Below are positions 46,880 to 59,158 of a DNA stretch of 64,000 bases, piece by piece. Under the pieces are notes generated by a model that did no database searches, was not told the origin of the DNA, and saw only the letters and a list, made by a program, of their open reading frames with translations. Each line of letters starts with the position of its first letter. Position 1 is the first letter of the stretch. This stretch comes from Caprimulgus europaeus (Eukaryota; Chordata; Aves; Caprimulgiformes; Caprimulgidae), in contig OU015529.1 of NCBI GenBank assembly GCA_907165065.1, positions 4,209,054 to 4,273,053 on the forward strand, written 5' to 3'. The position numbers were made by a program, and so were the translations under genes.

Positions 46880-46987
46880 CTGTGGCACATAGGTTTCATC
46901 TGCCATGGCTTGGTATCTTGGATGCATAGGAGGAGGAGCTGGCCCTGTGGTCAGGGACAGCACACTCTGTAAAGGACGATCAGCATC
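46880..46987 (-). other. Possible cryptic or alternative exon
   Basis: On the - strand, TCTCTCCAG at 46996-46988 and a near-consensus donor CAG|GTGAGT at 46882-46874 bracket 108 bases with an open 36-codon frame (DADRPLQSVLSLTTG, then PAPPPMHPRYQAMADETYVPQ after G). I do not recognise the peptide. In the frame set by the LHPP exon junction (two bases carried over) it would hit a stop after about 11 codons, so as an LHPP cassette it would truncate the protein. Chance is a real possibility, because 42 kb of intron should contain such pairs. Confidence 0.15.
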
Positions 46988-48619
46988 CTGGAGAGACGCC
47001 GTCCAGCAGCAATCAATCACCCTGAGCCCAGAGGATACAAGTGTAGGCTGAAAGTCAACTATTGTGTGGATGCACCTCCAGGAGAACATTTGGTGGAATC
47101 AAGGGTAATGAGGAAAACAGGAAGCCTGAGCCTGTTTGTCCAAGGACAGTGATTATAATAGCGCCTATTTTATAGCATACAATGGACGTTCCTGCAAGAC
47201 TGTCACGTGCCATGAGGAGGAACATCTGGAGAATTATCTTTCTTTGGATACCTGGGAGGGTGAGGAACCCTCATCCTGTCAAGTAAGAGGTGAGTGGAGC
47301 GCCAGGAGGGAGAAGCAGAGCAAGGGTGAGGACGGGAGGGAGCAGGGAGAGCCAGCTGCCAGTTTTGGCTGCGGTGCTGCCTGAGATATCGGGGAGGTCA
47401 CTTCCCCTCCGTGCCTCCTGCTCACCCAGTGGAAAATAGTTTGTTATGTGGCATTCAAGAAATAACCACAGATCTTTTCCAGAAGTACTGAGTGGTGGAT
47501 CAGCACCGAGACCTACCATGAAGAATTAACTCTCTGCAGGACCTGGTCATGGTACTTCCAACAGTAGGAGTTGTGCTCTTTAAAAGTATTTTTTTTTTTT
47601 CATTTCATAGAAATGAATTTTTTCATTTCATAGCAATTTTTGCCAAGGATGAAACTAAGCTGCTGAAGTACTGATCTCCTCAGGGAAAGCACATGTCTGG
47701 GTGCCCTCCAGAAAGCTTCTCCTTTGCCTTGTCATGTTACTGCCCATCCTCTCCAGCGGTACCACTCGCTCCTGAGGAGGCTGAAGACAGTTTTGGGTAT
47801 TTCCAGACCTGGTCTGTGTTAACTTGGGCACTGAAGGAAAAAAGAAACCCAACCATAGGGCAGCAGCCAGAGATATCCAAAAATGCAGTGACCTGATGAA
47901 TACTGAAGGCAGGTCCAACCCTGAGCAAACTGTTTTGTTTGGACACACCCTGGCAGTGGCAGCACTAAGAATTTATGACCTCTAACTCAGAACATGGGTT
48001 TGGTAAGAATAAAAAAGCACCTGAGCAGGAAAGTCAGGCCCATTGGTCCTCCTGCCCTCGCTCAGCAGTGTCCAAATTGCTTTCTGGTTTATGACTTTGA
48101 AGGTGAGAGCATGGTCAAACAGGTGAGCTGGGAGGTGTGTGTGTTTGGGTGGGTTTATCTGTCCCCAGAAAGCACATGTCAAAAATAAAAAGGATGGGTG
48201 GGAAAATGACCAACAGTGACAGAAGCAGTGGGATTTGGAAACATCAGCAAGGCTGGGACCAGGCCAAGCTGGTGGCCACTCTGGTTGAGCCCAGTTTCTG
48301 ATTTAAACTCCTAAAATCAGTTGCTGCAAACCCCCTGGGGGTTCTGAGGGCTTCTTTTTTGGATTACATGAAACACTTTGATCCACTTCAAGCACCTCAT
48401 GGGATGGTTGCAGTGGTGGTTGGGAGGGTCCCCAGTGGAGAGAGCTCCCCGAGCCCTCCCCCATGGGGACAGCCAGTCCTGGGTGACTGCTTCACAACCC
48501 CAGGAGATTTTTGGGGTAAAACCAGCCTGGCTATGCCCTCCTCCTGCCCCTGCCTGGGGAGCTGATCCTGCACAAAGCCCTTCTGCTGGGGAGCAGGAAA
48601 AGTGATGACCTGTGGTCCT

Positions 48620-48734
48620 TGGAGGCTTTGAGCAACCTGGTCTAGTGGAAGATGTCCCTGCTGATGGCAGGGGGGTTGGAACTGGATGAGCTTTAAGGTC
48701 CCTTCCAACCCAGAGCAGTCTGTGATTCTGTGAC
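48620..48734 (+). mobile_element. CR1 LINE 3' end
   Basis: About 115 bases of sense CR1 terminus (GGAGGCTTTGAGCAACC to TGTGATTCTGTGAC) of the 'CTAGTGGAAGATGTCC' type. Confidence 0.92.
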
Positions 48735-50599
48735 AAACAAACAAACCTTCTCATGAAGTTCAGGTGCCCACCCAGCGTGTGAGGTTACCAACATGGGAAG
48801 GGTTAAGGTAACTGCAGTCATGGGGGTGTTTCTCCTGTGCACTAGAGAGGGATAGCTCGCTGTGAACATGCTGATCAATATCTCCCAGCTGCCAGTTTAA
48901 TCAGGATTAAGTGAGAAGCAATTAATTTTGCTCTTTTCCAACAACATTTAGCCACCATGTGAAAACGTTTCCTCTATCACAAACAAATGAACAAACCTTG
49001 ATATCATCTCTCCAGATATTTTAAAGGGACTTATAAAAAGAAAAACCCCAAACCAAAACATTACCCAGAAGGGCCAAGACCAATAATCTGGCTTTAATTA
49101 GAAGTTTTCCAGCGAGTGGCTCACAGGAGAAGGACAAAGCAGCAGCAGGGGTGTTTGCTCAGAGCCAAGGTGAGCTTGCCCAGTGCACAGAGCCGAGTGT
49201 TGAGATGAAGGCTGGATGGACGCCTGCAAAGCCACCTTTGAAGTCTTCAAGCATGCAAACACAGCATGGTGTGGGAGCAGGGAGCAGCAAGCAGGTCCCC
49301 AACACCCCTTCCCAGCCCATGGGGTCTCCAAGGCTGATGTCAGAGCAGAGACATCCCCCAGTCTGCAGGGCTGTGGCCAGATGGAGAGGTGTCACCATGG
49401 CAGGAGAGGTTTGACTCCCCAGGCACGCTGTTTGACTGCCAACGAGGCAAATCCTGCAGCCCTCGAGCCTCCACCCCTCCCAGCACATTGCAGGAAATAT
49501 TTTCTCCTGCTGATTGGCACCGTTTGTGGCTCAGCCACAGGCACTGAATATTTATATATGTGCAAACTGCTTCCCTCCTGAAACACATCCACCTTTGGCG
49601 AGGGGTGGCACCACGGCAGCCACCCGGCACAGCGCGCGGCTACGCGGACAAACACGCCAAAGTCATCCTGGTTGGACTATGGAGCTCTTTGGGATTGAAC
49701 TCCCTGAGCAAGAGATGATAGATGCTTGTAGATCCATGAACAAACGACCACAGCACAACAGATCTTGTTGTTTGGTCCTTTTTGCCCTAAAAAGCCTCTT
49801 ATTCTCATCCATGGGGTGATTGATGGAGGAAGAAGATACGTCCTCGGAAGAAGGGAAGCAGGATGGGCAGGAGCCCAGCTCTGAGCTTTGTAAAAGCCCT
49901 TTCCCTTGGCTATTCTGCCCATTGCAAAGACACCAGAAGTTCTCTGAAGAAAGGATGACAGACAGGGCTGGACTTTCCTTCCAAGCTTCCTCTGAAATCA
50001 CATTTGGCAGAGCAGCCCCAGCCTGTTGAAAGAGCAGGGGAACGTGCGTGGCAAGAGCTGCTCTCAGGTTGGAGCTCTCTTGGTTTTTCTAAGCCATCTG
50101 GGCTCTGATTTAGCTTGCAGAATAAGGCCCTGAAAGTCCTGAACAGGAAAACTCATCCAATCCTTTCCTGTTCCCCAAACATCTCCAACTCCATTGCCTC
50201 ATCTAGCTGGAAAATTTCTGCTACTATCTATCTCCCATCTGCTGGAAAAGGAGCGAGAGACGTGGTGCAGGCATTGCTCAGGCAGCTGATGATTTTCCCA
50301 GTCAGCAGAACACGGTGGTGTTTGAAACAATGGTGCCCTCCATCCATCTCTGAACCTTAAATCCCACCTGGATTGTTTCCCACCACCATGCCCAAGGGAA
50401 AACCACCATGCTCACCACCATGCCCAAGTGGCAATGGTGAGTGGCCTTAGATCAAATGACTCCAGTGCAAACACCATCTGCTGCAAGCCCCTCATCCTTT
50501 ATACAGCTCCAAAGCTTCATGAGGTGCATGGACATCTTTCTCCTTTCTCCATGTGGACCTAGAGAGGTCCTTGAAGAAGGGAAAAATTTTGACAATTTT

Positions 50600-51138
50600 G
50601 CCTCTCTGCTCTCCTGAGACCCCACCTGCAGTGCTGCCTCCAGTGCTGGGGCCACCAACAGCACAAGGACATGGAGCTACTGGAGCCAGTGCAGAGGAGG
50701 CCACGAGGATGATGCCAGGGCTGGAGCAGCTCTGCTGTGAGGACAGGCTGAGAGAGTTGGGGCTGTTCAGCCTGGAGAAGAGAAGGCTCCAGGGAGACCT
50801 TCTAGTGGCCTCCCAGTACCTGAAGGGGCTCCAGGAAGGCTGGGGAGGGACTTTGGACAAGGGCAGGGAGTGACAGAACAAGGCGTGATGGCTTGAAACT
50901 GGAAGAGGGGAGATGGAGATGAGATGTGAGGAAGAAATTCTTTGGTGTGAGGGTGGTGAGACACTGGCCCAGGTTGTCCAGAGAAGCTGTGGCTGCTCCT
51001 CCCTGGAAGTGTTCTCAGCCAGGTTGGATGAGGCTTTGAGCAACCTGGTCTAGTGGAAGGTGTCCCTGCTGCTGGCAGGGGGGTTGGGACTGGATGAGCT
51101 TTAAGGTCCCTCCCAACCCAAACCAGTCTGTGATTCAG
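50600..51138 (+). mobile_element. CR1 LINE, 540-bp 3' portion
   Basis: A sense CR1 copy sharing its reverse-transcriptase part ([41 protein letters not shown]) with the copy at 38733-39470. Its 3' UTR is of the different 'GGTCTAGTGGAAGG' subfamily, so UTR type and coding type do not segregate together. It ends TGTGATTCAGTCTGA. Confidence 0.94.
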
Positions 51139-52329
51139 TCTGACATCCAGCTCTGATCAACACATGTGGCACGGGGCCTCCACCCTCCTCACATGTCAGG
51201 AACGATGTTGATAGAAATCAAAGTGAAGAGCTATTGTTCCAACCAGGCCAAATCAAGCCGTACTGAGGCAGAAGAGTGGTGATACAGCGGAGGCTGCCAT
51301 GTAGCAGAGCAGGTTCAGATAGCACTGAAGGCCAAGCCAACTCCACTGTGGAGAACCAAAAGATTTTGGTGCCAGCTAGGGATCATGGATAAAATTATCC
51401 TCTCCCAACACTGGATGTAATCCAGGTGACAGCCATCACCCAGCGCTGCCCCTGGGAATGTTAAAATAAGACTTTACACTCTTTCTTTAAAGATCTTGGA
51501 GAGTTTTACAAACATGAAGGAACTAAACCTCTTGGTGTTCCCAGGGTGCAATATAAACCTGCTGAGATAGCCACTGTTTAAAAGTCCCAATGACTCTTTC
51601 ATTTGTTTTACCAAAAGGGAAACTGAGGCACCAAGGGACTCAAGTCAACATTTCCTAATTTGAATACCTGATGTTAGGCAACTCATCCACATGAAGAAAC
51701 CAGTTACAATTTTTTTCTATTTTTTTTTTTTAAATCAGATTAAAGTATTACAAAGTTGATCCCCTTCCAGACAGCTTGGTTGGCTGTGTTCTATTTCAAC
51801 ACTTGGATTTTTCCCACAAAAAACATCACCAAAAAAATCCAACCCTAGACCTGCACGTGCTTACACATAAAAGCCTTGAAAATGGCAACACCAAAATGCA
51901 TATTTCCCACAAAAATAAAAACTCCCTTGGAATATTAAAGCTGGTTTATAAAATACAGACTTACTAGTGCATAATTAAAAATAAACCTCTGCAACTTTAA
52001 TGTGTATTGCCCTGGCTCATGTGGAAGCGAGGAAGAACAAAATCATTAAGAGCTGAATTATTCTAGTAGCCTATTATCAGAGTGTAATCTTATTAAAGAA
52101 AATTCATGCTGGTCTAGCCTCTTATCTCCTCTGCTTACAGAAGAGCCATGTGGGGTATTTCTGAGTGCAGGGAGATAATAAAATTAGAGTGAGTGATGCT
52201 GCCTGCATGTGGAAAAAGGGAGCATAATCCTGTCCTTTCGAGGAGGGGGGCTGATTTTGCTCGGGGAGGCGAAAGCAGCACTACCCAGTTACTAAAGATA
52301 AAGGGACTATTCATTATCATCTGCAGACA

Positions 52330-52820
52330 CAGTTCAAGAAGGACAGGGAACTGCTTGAGAGAGTCCAGCACAGAGCCACCAAGATGATGAAGGGAGTGGA
52401 GCATCTCCCTGATGAGGAAAGGCTGAGGGAGTTGGGTCTCTCTAGCTTGGAGAAGAGGAGACTGAGGGGGGACCTGATTAATGTTTATGAATATCTGAAG
52501 GGTGAGTGTGAGGAGGATGGGGCCAGGCTCTTCTCAGTGATGTCCAATGGTAGGACAAGGGGCAATGGGTATGAGCTGGAACACAGGAGGTTCTGCTTAA
52601 ATTTGAGAAAGAACTTCTTTACTGTGAGGGTGCCAGAGCCCTGGGACAGGCTGCCCAGGGAGGGTGTGGAGTCTCCTTCTCTGGAGACATTCAAGACCCA
52701 CCTGGACACCTTCCTGTGTGATCTCATGTAGGTGTTCCTGCTCTGGCAGGGGGTTGGACTGGATGAGCTTTCGAGGTCCCTTCCAATCCCTGACATGCTG
52801 TGATTCTGTGATTCTGTCAT
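52330..52820 (+). mobile_element. CR1 LINE, 490-bp 3' portion
   Basis: A sense CR1 copy with the open tail of ORF2 intact to its natural stop: [78 protein letters not shown], then [16 protein letters not shown] and a stop at about 52729-52731. Two TGATTCTGTG octamers close the element. Confidence 0.95.
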
Positions 52821-53484
52821 TTTGGAGAAGATCTAGGGGTTGCCAATGCAAAAAAGGCACAGCTTGCTGCCAGGGCTTGGCCAACAGCCAGTGCCACTCG
52901 CTGGCTTCAACAGCTTCCATCGCGTCCCTCGGTGTGGGTGGCTGTACCTGCCCACCTAACAATGCATGGAGACCTGTGCCACCAACGCCAGGACCACCGG
53001 TGTGTCCTCAGTATGGCAACACAGGCTGGCACTCGTGCTGGTCTCCCTTTGGTGATCCCTTCCTTGTACAGATGGTCTCAAACTGATGAAACATTTTGGT
53101 GCTCACAGAGCTCCCTCTCCGTGAACATCCCTGTGATGGATCCCGCTTGGCTGATGGCACTAATTGAATTCAGAGCCGTTGTGAACTCATGTTAATTGGC
53201 AGGGGGGATAGTTGTCCACTGCTCTGGCTTCCCCATGGCTCAGTGTCTAGCCGTGGCTGTTCCTGTGAGCTTTGGCTGTCCTATGCCAAGATGCTGCACC
53301 AAAGCGGGGCATGGAAATCCCACCTGGCTTGGGGTAATGATGAGGGCAAAGGATGATCCAAGAGCCCAGGGATAACAAAAGGGCAAAGCAAACTGTCAAC
53401 AGACAGGGGGGGAGCAGACCTGGTCCTACAGCTCCACTTTCCACCAAAAAACCACTGTGCACCTCTAGCTGGAGCTGACCATGC

Positions 53485-54160
53485 TGTCATGGTCTGGACC
53501 AGCCCCATGATGCTCACTCAGCCAGTGTGGTGATTGCACTTGGCCAGTACTTGCTGCAGCCAACACAACCGCTCGCTCACTCCAACCCAGGGATAGGGGA
53601 GAGGACTGGGGGGCAAGGGGAAGGAGACTCGTAGGGTGAGATAAGAACAATTTAATCACTGAAATGAAATGAAGTAATACTGATATTAAAATAATAATGA
53701 AAATTAAAATAATAATAAAATATGCAAATGAGTGACACCCAGTGCAACTGCTCACCACCCACCCACCCAGCCCGGCCCGTTCCCAGAGAACGATCCTGGA
53801 GCAGCGACAATCCCGACCCGAAACCGCAATCCCGGGAGAGCCAGAGCCCGAGCGAGAGCCAGAGAGAGCCAGAGAGGAAGAGCCCCTCATGGATCTCCTG
53901 CCCATGGGGGACAGGAGATGGAACAGCCCCTTGGCAGAGCCCAATGCCCATGGAGCTGAGTCATTGCTATATTCCTCATCCATCCTAGACCTTGCACCTG
54001 CAGACCAGCAAAACACAGAGTCCTTCAACTTCCAGTAACAATGGAAAACATCAGTGTGTCAGCAACGTTCTTCTGATAACAAATCCCAGCTGAACCCAAA
54101 CCCCAGCACTGTTCCAGCTGCTGAACAGAACCAGCTCTGTCCCGGCTACAGACCAGGACA
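53485..54160 (-). mobile_element. Solo LTR of avian endogenous retrovirus
   Basis: In - sense it starts TGTCCTGGTCTGTAGCCGGG (54160 downward) and ends CATGACA (53491-53485), giving TG...CA termini over 676 bases. It has the same family blocks as the + strand LTR at 9151-9765, including the ATT-rich tract with an ATTTGCAT octamer motif (about 53722-53729). There is no adjoining retroviral gene. The Arg/Glu-rich open frame on the + strand (about 53742-54038) arises from a GAGCCA-type short tandem repeat at 53836-53880. A target-site duplication was not evident. Confidence 0.8.
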
Positions 54161-54359
54161 GCCAGCTGTTTGAGGAGAGGGTGGGCCACACCGTGAAGCC
54201 CTCTGGGTTTTGGTGTCTTTGGGTCAGCTGCTCTTTCCTAACCAGCCTTTACAAATGGAGTTTAGCTGGTCACGAGTTAGGGACACACAATATAGAGCCT
54301 GTACCCTGATTTAAACATCAGCAGCTTCCCTCATCACCTGCTGTGAAGGACAGGCACAC

Positions 54360-54620
54360 AATTAAAAGTTTTCTGTAAATGTTAATTACAGTGGACTTAG
54401 CTAATGACCAATTGATCTTTTGATTGTACTAAGTTTATAAGTGTAATGAATTTAACTGAAGTATGGATAACAATCTTGTTCTAATTAAAACAAAAACGTG
54501 CAACATGTATGAGCCATCAGAAAAGGGTTTTAATGGCTGTTTGGGGTCAAACTGCTGAAAATATTAATGATGTCCAAAGCTTGCAGCACTTAATTAGCTT
54601 CTTCATCCAAGTGGAATTCA
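54360..54620. promoter_or_regulatory. Candidate conserved intronic enhancer C
   Basis: AT-rich, transposon-free and not simple-sequence. It has at least eight homeodomain-like cores (ATTAAAAG, GTTAATTACAG, GCTAATGACC, CCAATTGATC, GTAATGAATT, CTAATTAAAAC, ATTAATGATG, CTTAATTAGC) plus TCTTTTGATTG, a TCF/LEF-like string. There is no long open frame. The pattern resembles ultraconserved developmental enhancers but rests on inspection alone. Confidence 0.3.
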
Positions 54621-56104
54621 TGTTCCTTTAAATACCAGAGCCAGAGAAGATTTTTTTGTGCACTCAGAAATAGTTGGAATATAGATCTGGCCCATGACTT
54701 CCATGGCACCCCTCTGCTGCTCTCCAGTTATAAATCCTGACTTCCTCAGTCCCCTCGGATCCAGCGGAATCAGGGGAAGAGAGGAGGAAAACTCATGTTT
54801 CTGAACCACTCCATGCAAATGCATTTTGCAGATCACTGCAGGAAGAGCTGTTCCATTTCCTCTTGGGCACAAAACGGAGAGCCAGGAGGTCATCATTATC
54901 TTCCAACAGAAGGACAGAGAGCAAACAACACGTGTTGCTACCAGCAGCCACGGGGAAAAGGTGTTTATAGCGTTCCTACATCAGTAGTGGCCAAGCAAAG
55001 CTCTGATCAGAACTGGAAAGCAGAGCTCCAGAGGTCAGGATTGAAATGCCAGGAGTCCTGGAGGTCAGGGCTGAGAGGGGAAGGGCTTGCAGCTCTTGTC
55101 TACTCTGGCTCTTGCTTTTGCAGCACTAGGAGGAACTGACCTACTTTAATACAACTTTTTAATGCCAAATGAAGGGGGGATTGGAAACAGGACATTCTCC
55201 CTGGAAAGCACTGGACTTAATTTCTTCCACTCCTTTGGCAGCACCTGTTTCTGCACTTCTTTAAGACAAAACACACAGCCCTTGACTTTTTTTCTGGATG
55301 CTGCCCAAGGCAGGAGAATGCTGTTTGCCGGAGGTGATGTCTCCATCTTGTTCCTACCAGAAGAGACACGTCTGCAAAGTCAAAAAGCCACTGCTCCTGA
55401 GGCCTCTCCAGCCACCCAAAAAACTCTTTTAAAATAACTGTGATCCCTTTTTCTCCCCACTGTGACCTTTGCCTGTCTTCAGTAACCCTTCCTTGCAAGA
55501 GCTTTATTTCTACACCACCTGGAGATGCTTGGAAGGGCACAGGGGAAATGCAAACTTACCTCCCAAGGGGAGCAACATCCCAAAACCACTGGGCAGGCTT
55601 GGACAGCTAAAAGCACCAACAGGTTGGTGCATCATGTATTGAAATTTGGTGTTAGGTGCTTTTTGAGAAACAGCCCAGCTGGTGTCATTGCTCCAGGTGC
55701 CCCAAGCATTGTCATGCCAGACACACAGCGCAGTAGGTGGAAGGAAGCTGCTCTCTAACCTGGCTTCCCCAGGACAGACGGACAGAGCTGTGGGGAGAAA
55801 CGGAAACATGCAGCTCCCCCTTCTGCTCTCCTGGCCATGAGGAGTGGTGGAGAAGCTCTGCAAGAGCAGCAGTTGCTCAGATACAGGGCTGGGGAGGAAA
55901 ACATGTGAGCTCAGGAAGAGCTTGTGGTTATGAGTCAAGGTGTCACAAAGCAGTAGGAGAGGTGACACTTAGACCAGTCTGAACTAAAGGCTTCCTGCCA
56001 TCAAAATACCTCTCTCAGGTCACACTTGAAGCAAACCCAGCTCAGCACAGCCACGCAGCAACACCTCACCAACACATGACAGAGATGTGTGACTTGCTGA
56101 AACA

Positions 56105-56424
56105 AGGGGGCCTACAAGAAAGCTGGGGAGGGACTTTTTATAAGGGCAGTTAATGACAGAACAAGGGGAAATGGCTTCAAACTGGAAGAGGGCAGGTTTA
56201 GATGAGATATTAGGAAGAAATTCTTTGCTGTGAGGGTGGTGAGACACTGGCTCAGGTTGCCCAGAGAAGCTGTGGCTGCTCCTCCCTGGAAGTGTTCTCG
56301 GCCAGGTTGGCTGAGGCTTTGAGCAACCTGGTCTAGTGGAAGGTGTCCCTGCTGCTGGCAGGGGGGTTGGGACTGGGTGAGCTTTCAGGTCCCTTCTAAC
56401 CCAGACCACTCTGTGATTCTATGA
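56105..56424 (+). mobile_element. CR1 LINE 3' fragment
   Basis: A sense CR1 end of the 'GGTCTAGTGGAAGGTGTCC' subfamily, from GGGGGCCTACAAGAAAGC to TGTGATTCTATGA. Close in sequence to the copies at 3321-3620 and 61982-62281. Confidence 0.94.
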
Positions 56425-57396
56425 AGTCTGACAGTGCAAACCCTTCTGGTCTTGGTGTCAAAGCACCTACAGCAACACACTCACAACCATCCCCATACAT
56501 CTCCCCCCAGACCATGATACAGCGGTTTATTAGTATTTTCACAACCGCTCTGCTCACCTTCCTCAACCCAAATCACTGCCTGAACAGGGAGTCTGAGATC
56601 AGCAGAGCTCTTCCCAACCCACTCTGCCAACCACCCTACTGCTGCTGAGCCCTGCCACAGCAGTGTCACGACATCTGTGAGCTTTTCAGTTCCAGGATGA
56701 TCTCATTTTAGACAGCTTTAACTGGCCTTGTTAACTCAGTTAGTAACTGGTGTTTACTTAGTAGATTGAGTCGTTAATTGTGCACAACTAGGTGTGCCCT
56801 GCATTAATAGAGGGAGGTGAGTTTACACTAGAATTTGGAAGTTGATTTAAAAATCCTCCTTGCCTGGTTTACAAATCCATGATATGAGCTTAAGAGCAAG
56901 GTAGAGAGGGTTTGAACTCAGTGAGGGCTGCATTGCAACCATCCCCTCTGAGGAGAGAGATACCCAACTGACTGAGCAGAGAGGGTATAGTGGAGATACC
57001 ACAGGGAGTAAACCTAATTACGTGCCTATTAGGTTGCCAAGAGCTGGAGGGACAGAAGATGCTCTAAGGTGAACTCATCAGCAAAAGACACCATCACTCA
57101 CAGCTCCAGAAAGGAGTAAGCCTTCAGCCAGGAGTAGCCATGGACAAAAAAACCTGCAAATTAGTTGTGAAATAAAGATGAGGTTAAAGAGAAGATGATT
57201 TAACCTCATTCAAAGACAAAGACAGGACTTCAGAACAACAATGGTCAGAAATAGAAGTGCCCAGCATCTATTGGGAAGAACAGACAAAAATTCCAGCTGC
57301 TCCAACAGAGAGGCACAGGTCAGAAATGCCCCATGCAGAGGTCCCCTCCTCACTAGTGCATTGACTTCCAAATGCAATCACCAGGAGAAGAGGAAG

Positions 57397-57472
57397 AGTC
57401 TCCTTCTCTGGAGATACTCAAAACCCACCTGGATGCTTTCCTGTGCAACTTGCTCAAGGTGAACCTGCTTTG
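57397..57472 (+). mobile_element. CR1 LINE internal remnant
   Basis: About 75 bases matching the ORF2 tail and early UTR (AGTCTCCTTCTCTGGAGATA, ACCCACCTGGATGCTTTCCT) without the terminal octamer. A truncated old copy. Confidence 0.75.
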
Positions 57473-59039
57473 AAGCTAGAGAAAGCTGCTGGGAATTTCC
57501 ACCCAGCATCCAGCACTGCTGACACTGAAATCAGCCAAACCCCAGCAAGAGGGCTGCCTTGAGAGGCTGGACCAGGTACATGACCACCAGGGCTGGGGCA
57601 AACAACCACATCCAGGCAAGAGGAAAGGAGACACCAGCTTAACAACAGAGCTACCTTCAACACCTGCCTTTGCTGAGCTCCTTTGCTTCTGGGATGTAAA
57701 AGGAGAAGCTTCAAATGCACGTGAGGCCGTATTTCTGTGTATACAAATATTGCCAAGTGACTCTGGTGAGAGCTAGGACAGGTAACAGGCACAGGATTGC
57801 ACACTGCAGCCAAACAACCTGAACAGAAATGATACGATTTACTGAGAAAATTAAGCAATTCCTCCAAAAGCCCCAGATTTTGCTCCTGAGGTTTCTTGTG
57901 CAATAAATCCCATTAGCAATAGGATTTACATGTGGAGATGAGGAGAGGTAAAGCAGGGTTAAGAAAAAGATAACACAGATGCCGCTTCCCCAGCCCCAGC
58001 TAATTTTCATGCAATTCTGGTTTTAGATAAAGAGCTTTCCATCGAGTTTTTGTGGGAGAACAGTAAGGTGGGGGATTGAAAAGGGCTGCACTACACTGCT
58101 TTTGTGCTTTCTGAACACGCATCCTCAAGGAGCACAGCAGGGAGCAGGGATGTGAGTTCAACAACTCTGCTACCAGACTCCATCTCTCCTCCGAGACCTT
58201 TCTCAGCTCCAGCTTTGGGGCAGATGATGGGACAAAATGATTTCAAGTGAAGCCCTTACTTGCTAATTGCATTTTGTACCAGCAATGGATTAGGCTGAGA
58301 ATTAAGGAGAAGCAGACAGATTTCTTCTGTATTATGGTTATTTCAGAGAGTGAACATCGAACTCTGCACATAATGAACAAATCTTCCCTTTTTCAACAAG
58401 ATACTGGAACTTGTCCTTATCTTAAGACACAAGATTTAAGGCTTTGTTAAAACTGAGCAAATGCTTAAATGCTTCAATGAAAACTGATGAGCTGAAAAAT
58501 ACCTTTATGCATTTAACAGAACTGCAGCAACCAGGGATGGCTGTTTTCATAGCCCCATAAACTGGATATTAAAAATAAAAAGGAAAAGAAAAAACAAAGA
58601 AAAGGAAATCCACTTTAGCTGAGATAAACTGAACCTGGGCACAGCTACATACCCCAGAAAGCAACAACAGCCCTCTCACAATCTAAACCGAGCTCCTCTT
58701 TCCCAAGAGTGTCAAGTATCCGTGAAAAAGGAATGTGAGCTGATGTTTCTTTTACTCAAATAATGAAATTAAATGCTATTTTTGAAAAGTTTATATAAAG
58801 CTAAGCGAGTAGGACAATCCCAGCCCCTTACAAGAAAGCTCTGACATTTCACAGTGCAAGAAGGTAACCCCTCAGAGCACAGCTCTGCCACGGCTCTGTC
58901 CTCACGTGTGCCTCGGCATGAGCCGCCTGGCTCTGAGCCACCTCCTGCCCCTCACTGCTCTTCCCTGGCACAACCACACAGGAAACTTTTCTGTAAACCT
59001 CTGCAAAATCTGAAATGCCAACAGAGTTGCTCAAGGTTC

Positions 59040-59158
59040 CAGCAGCATTTGGCCAAGGCCCTCAGGGACATGGGCTGAACATTGGGATTGTCCTGTGCAG
59101 GGACAGGAGTCGGACTCCATCATCCTGGTGGGTCCCTTCCAACTTACAATATCCTGAG
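59040..59158 (+). mobile_element. CR1 LINE 3' end (old type)
   Basis: A diverged sense CR1 terminus with GGGACATGGGCTGAACATTG, GGACAGGAGTCGGACTCCAT and GTGGGTCCCTTCCAACTTAC blocks. This UTR type is not seen in the other copies of the window. Confidence 0.85.

Noticed and set aside
47585-47645. Duplicated TTTCATTTCATAG string after a T run
   Set aside because: A short low-complexity duplication, not distinguishable from slippage.
53742-54038. Arg/Glu-rich frame resembling an SR/RE protein
   Set aside because: It lies inside the antisense LTR and derives from a short GAGCCA-type tandem repeat.
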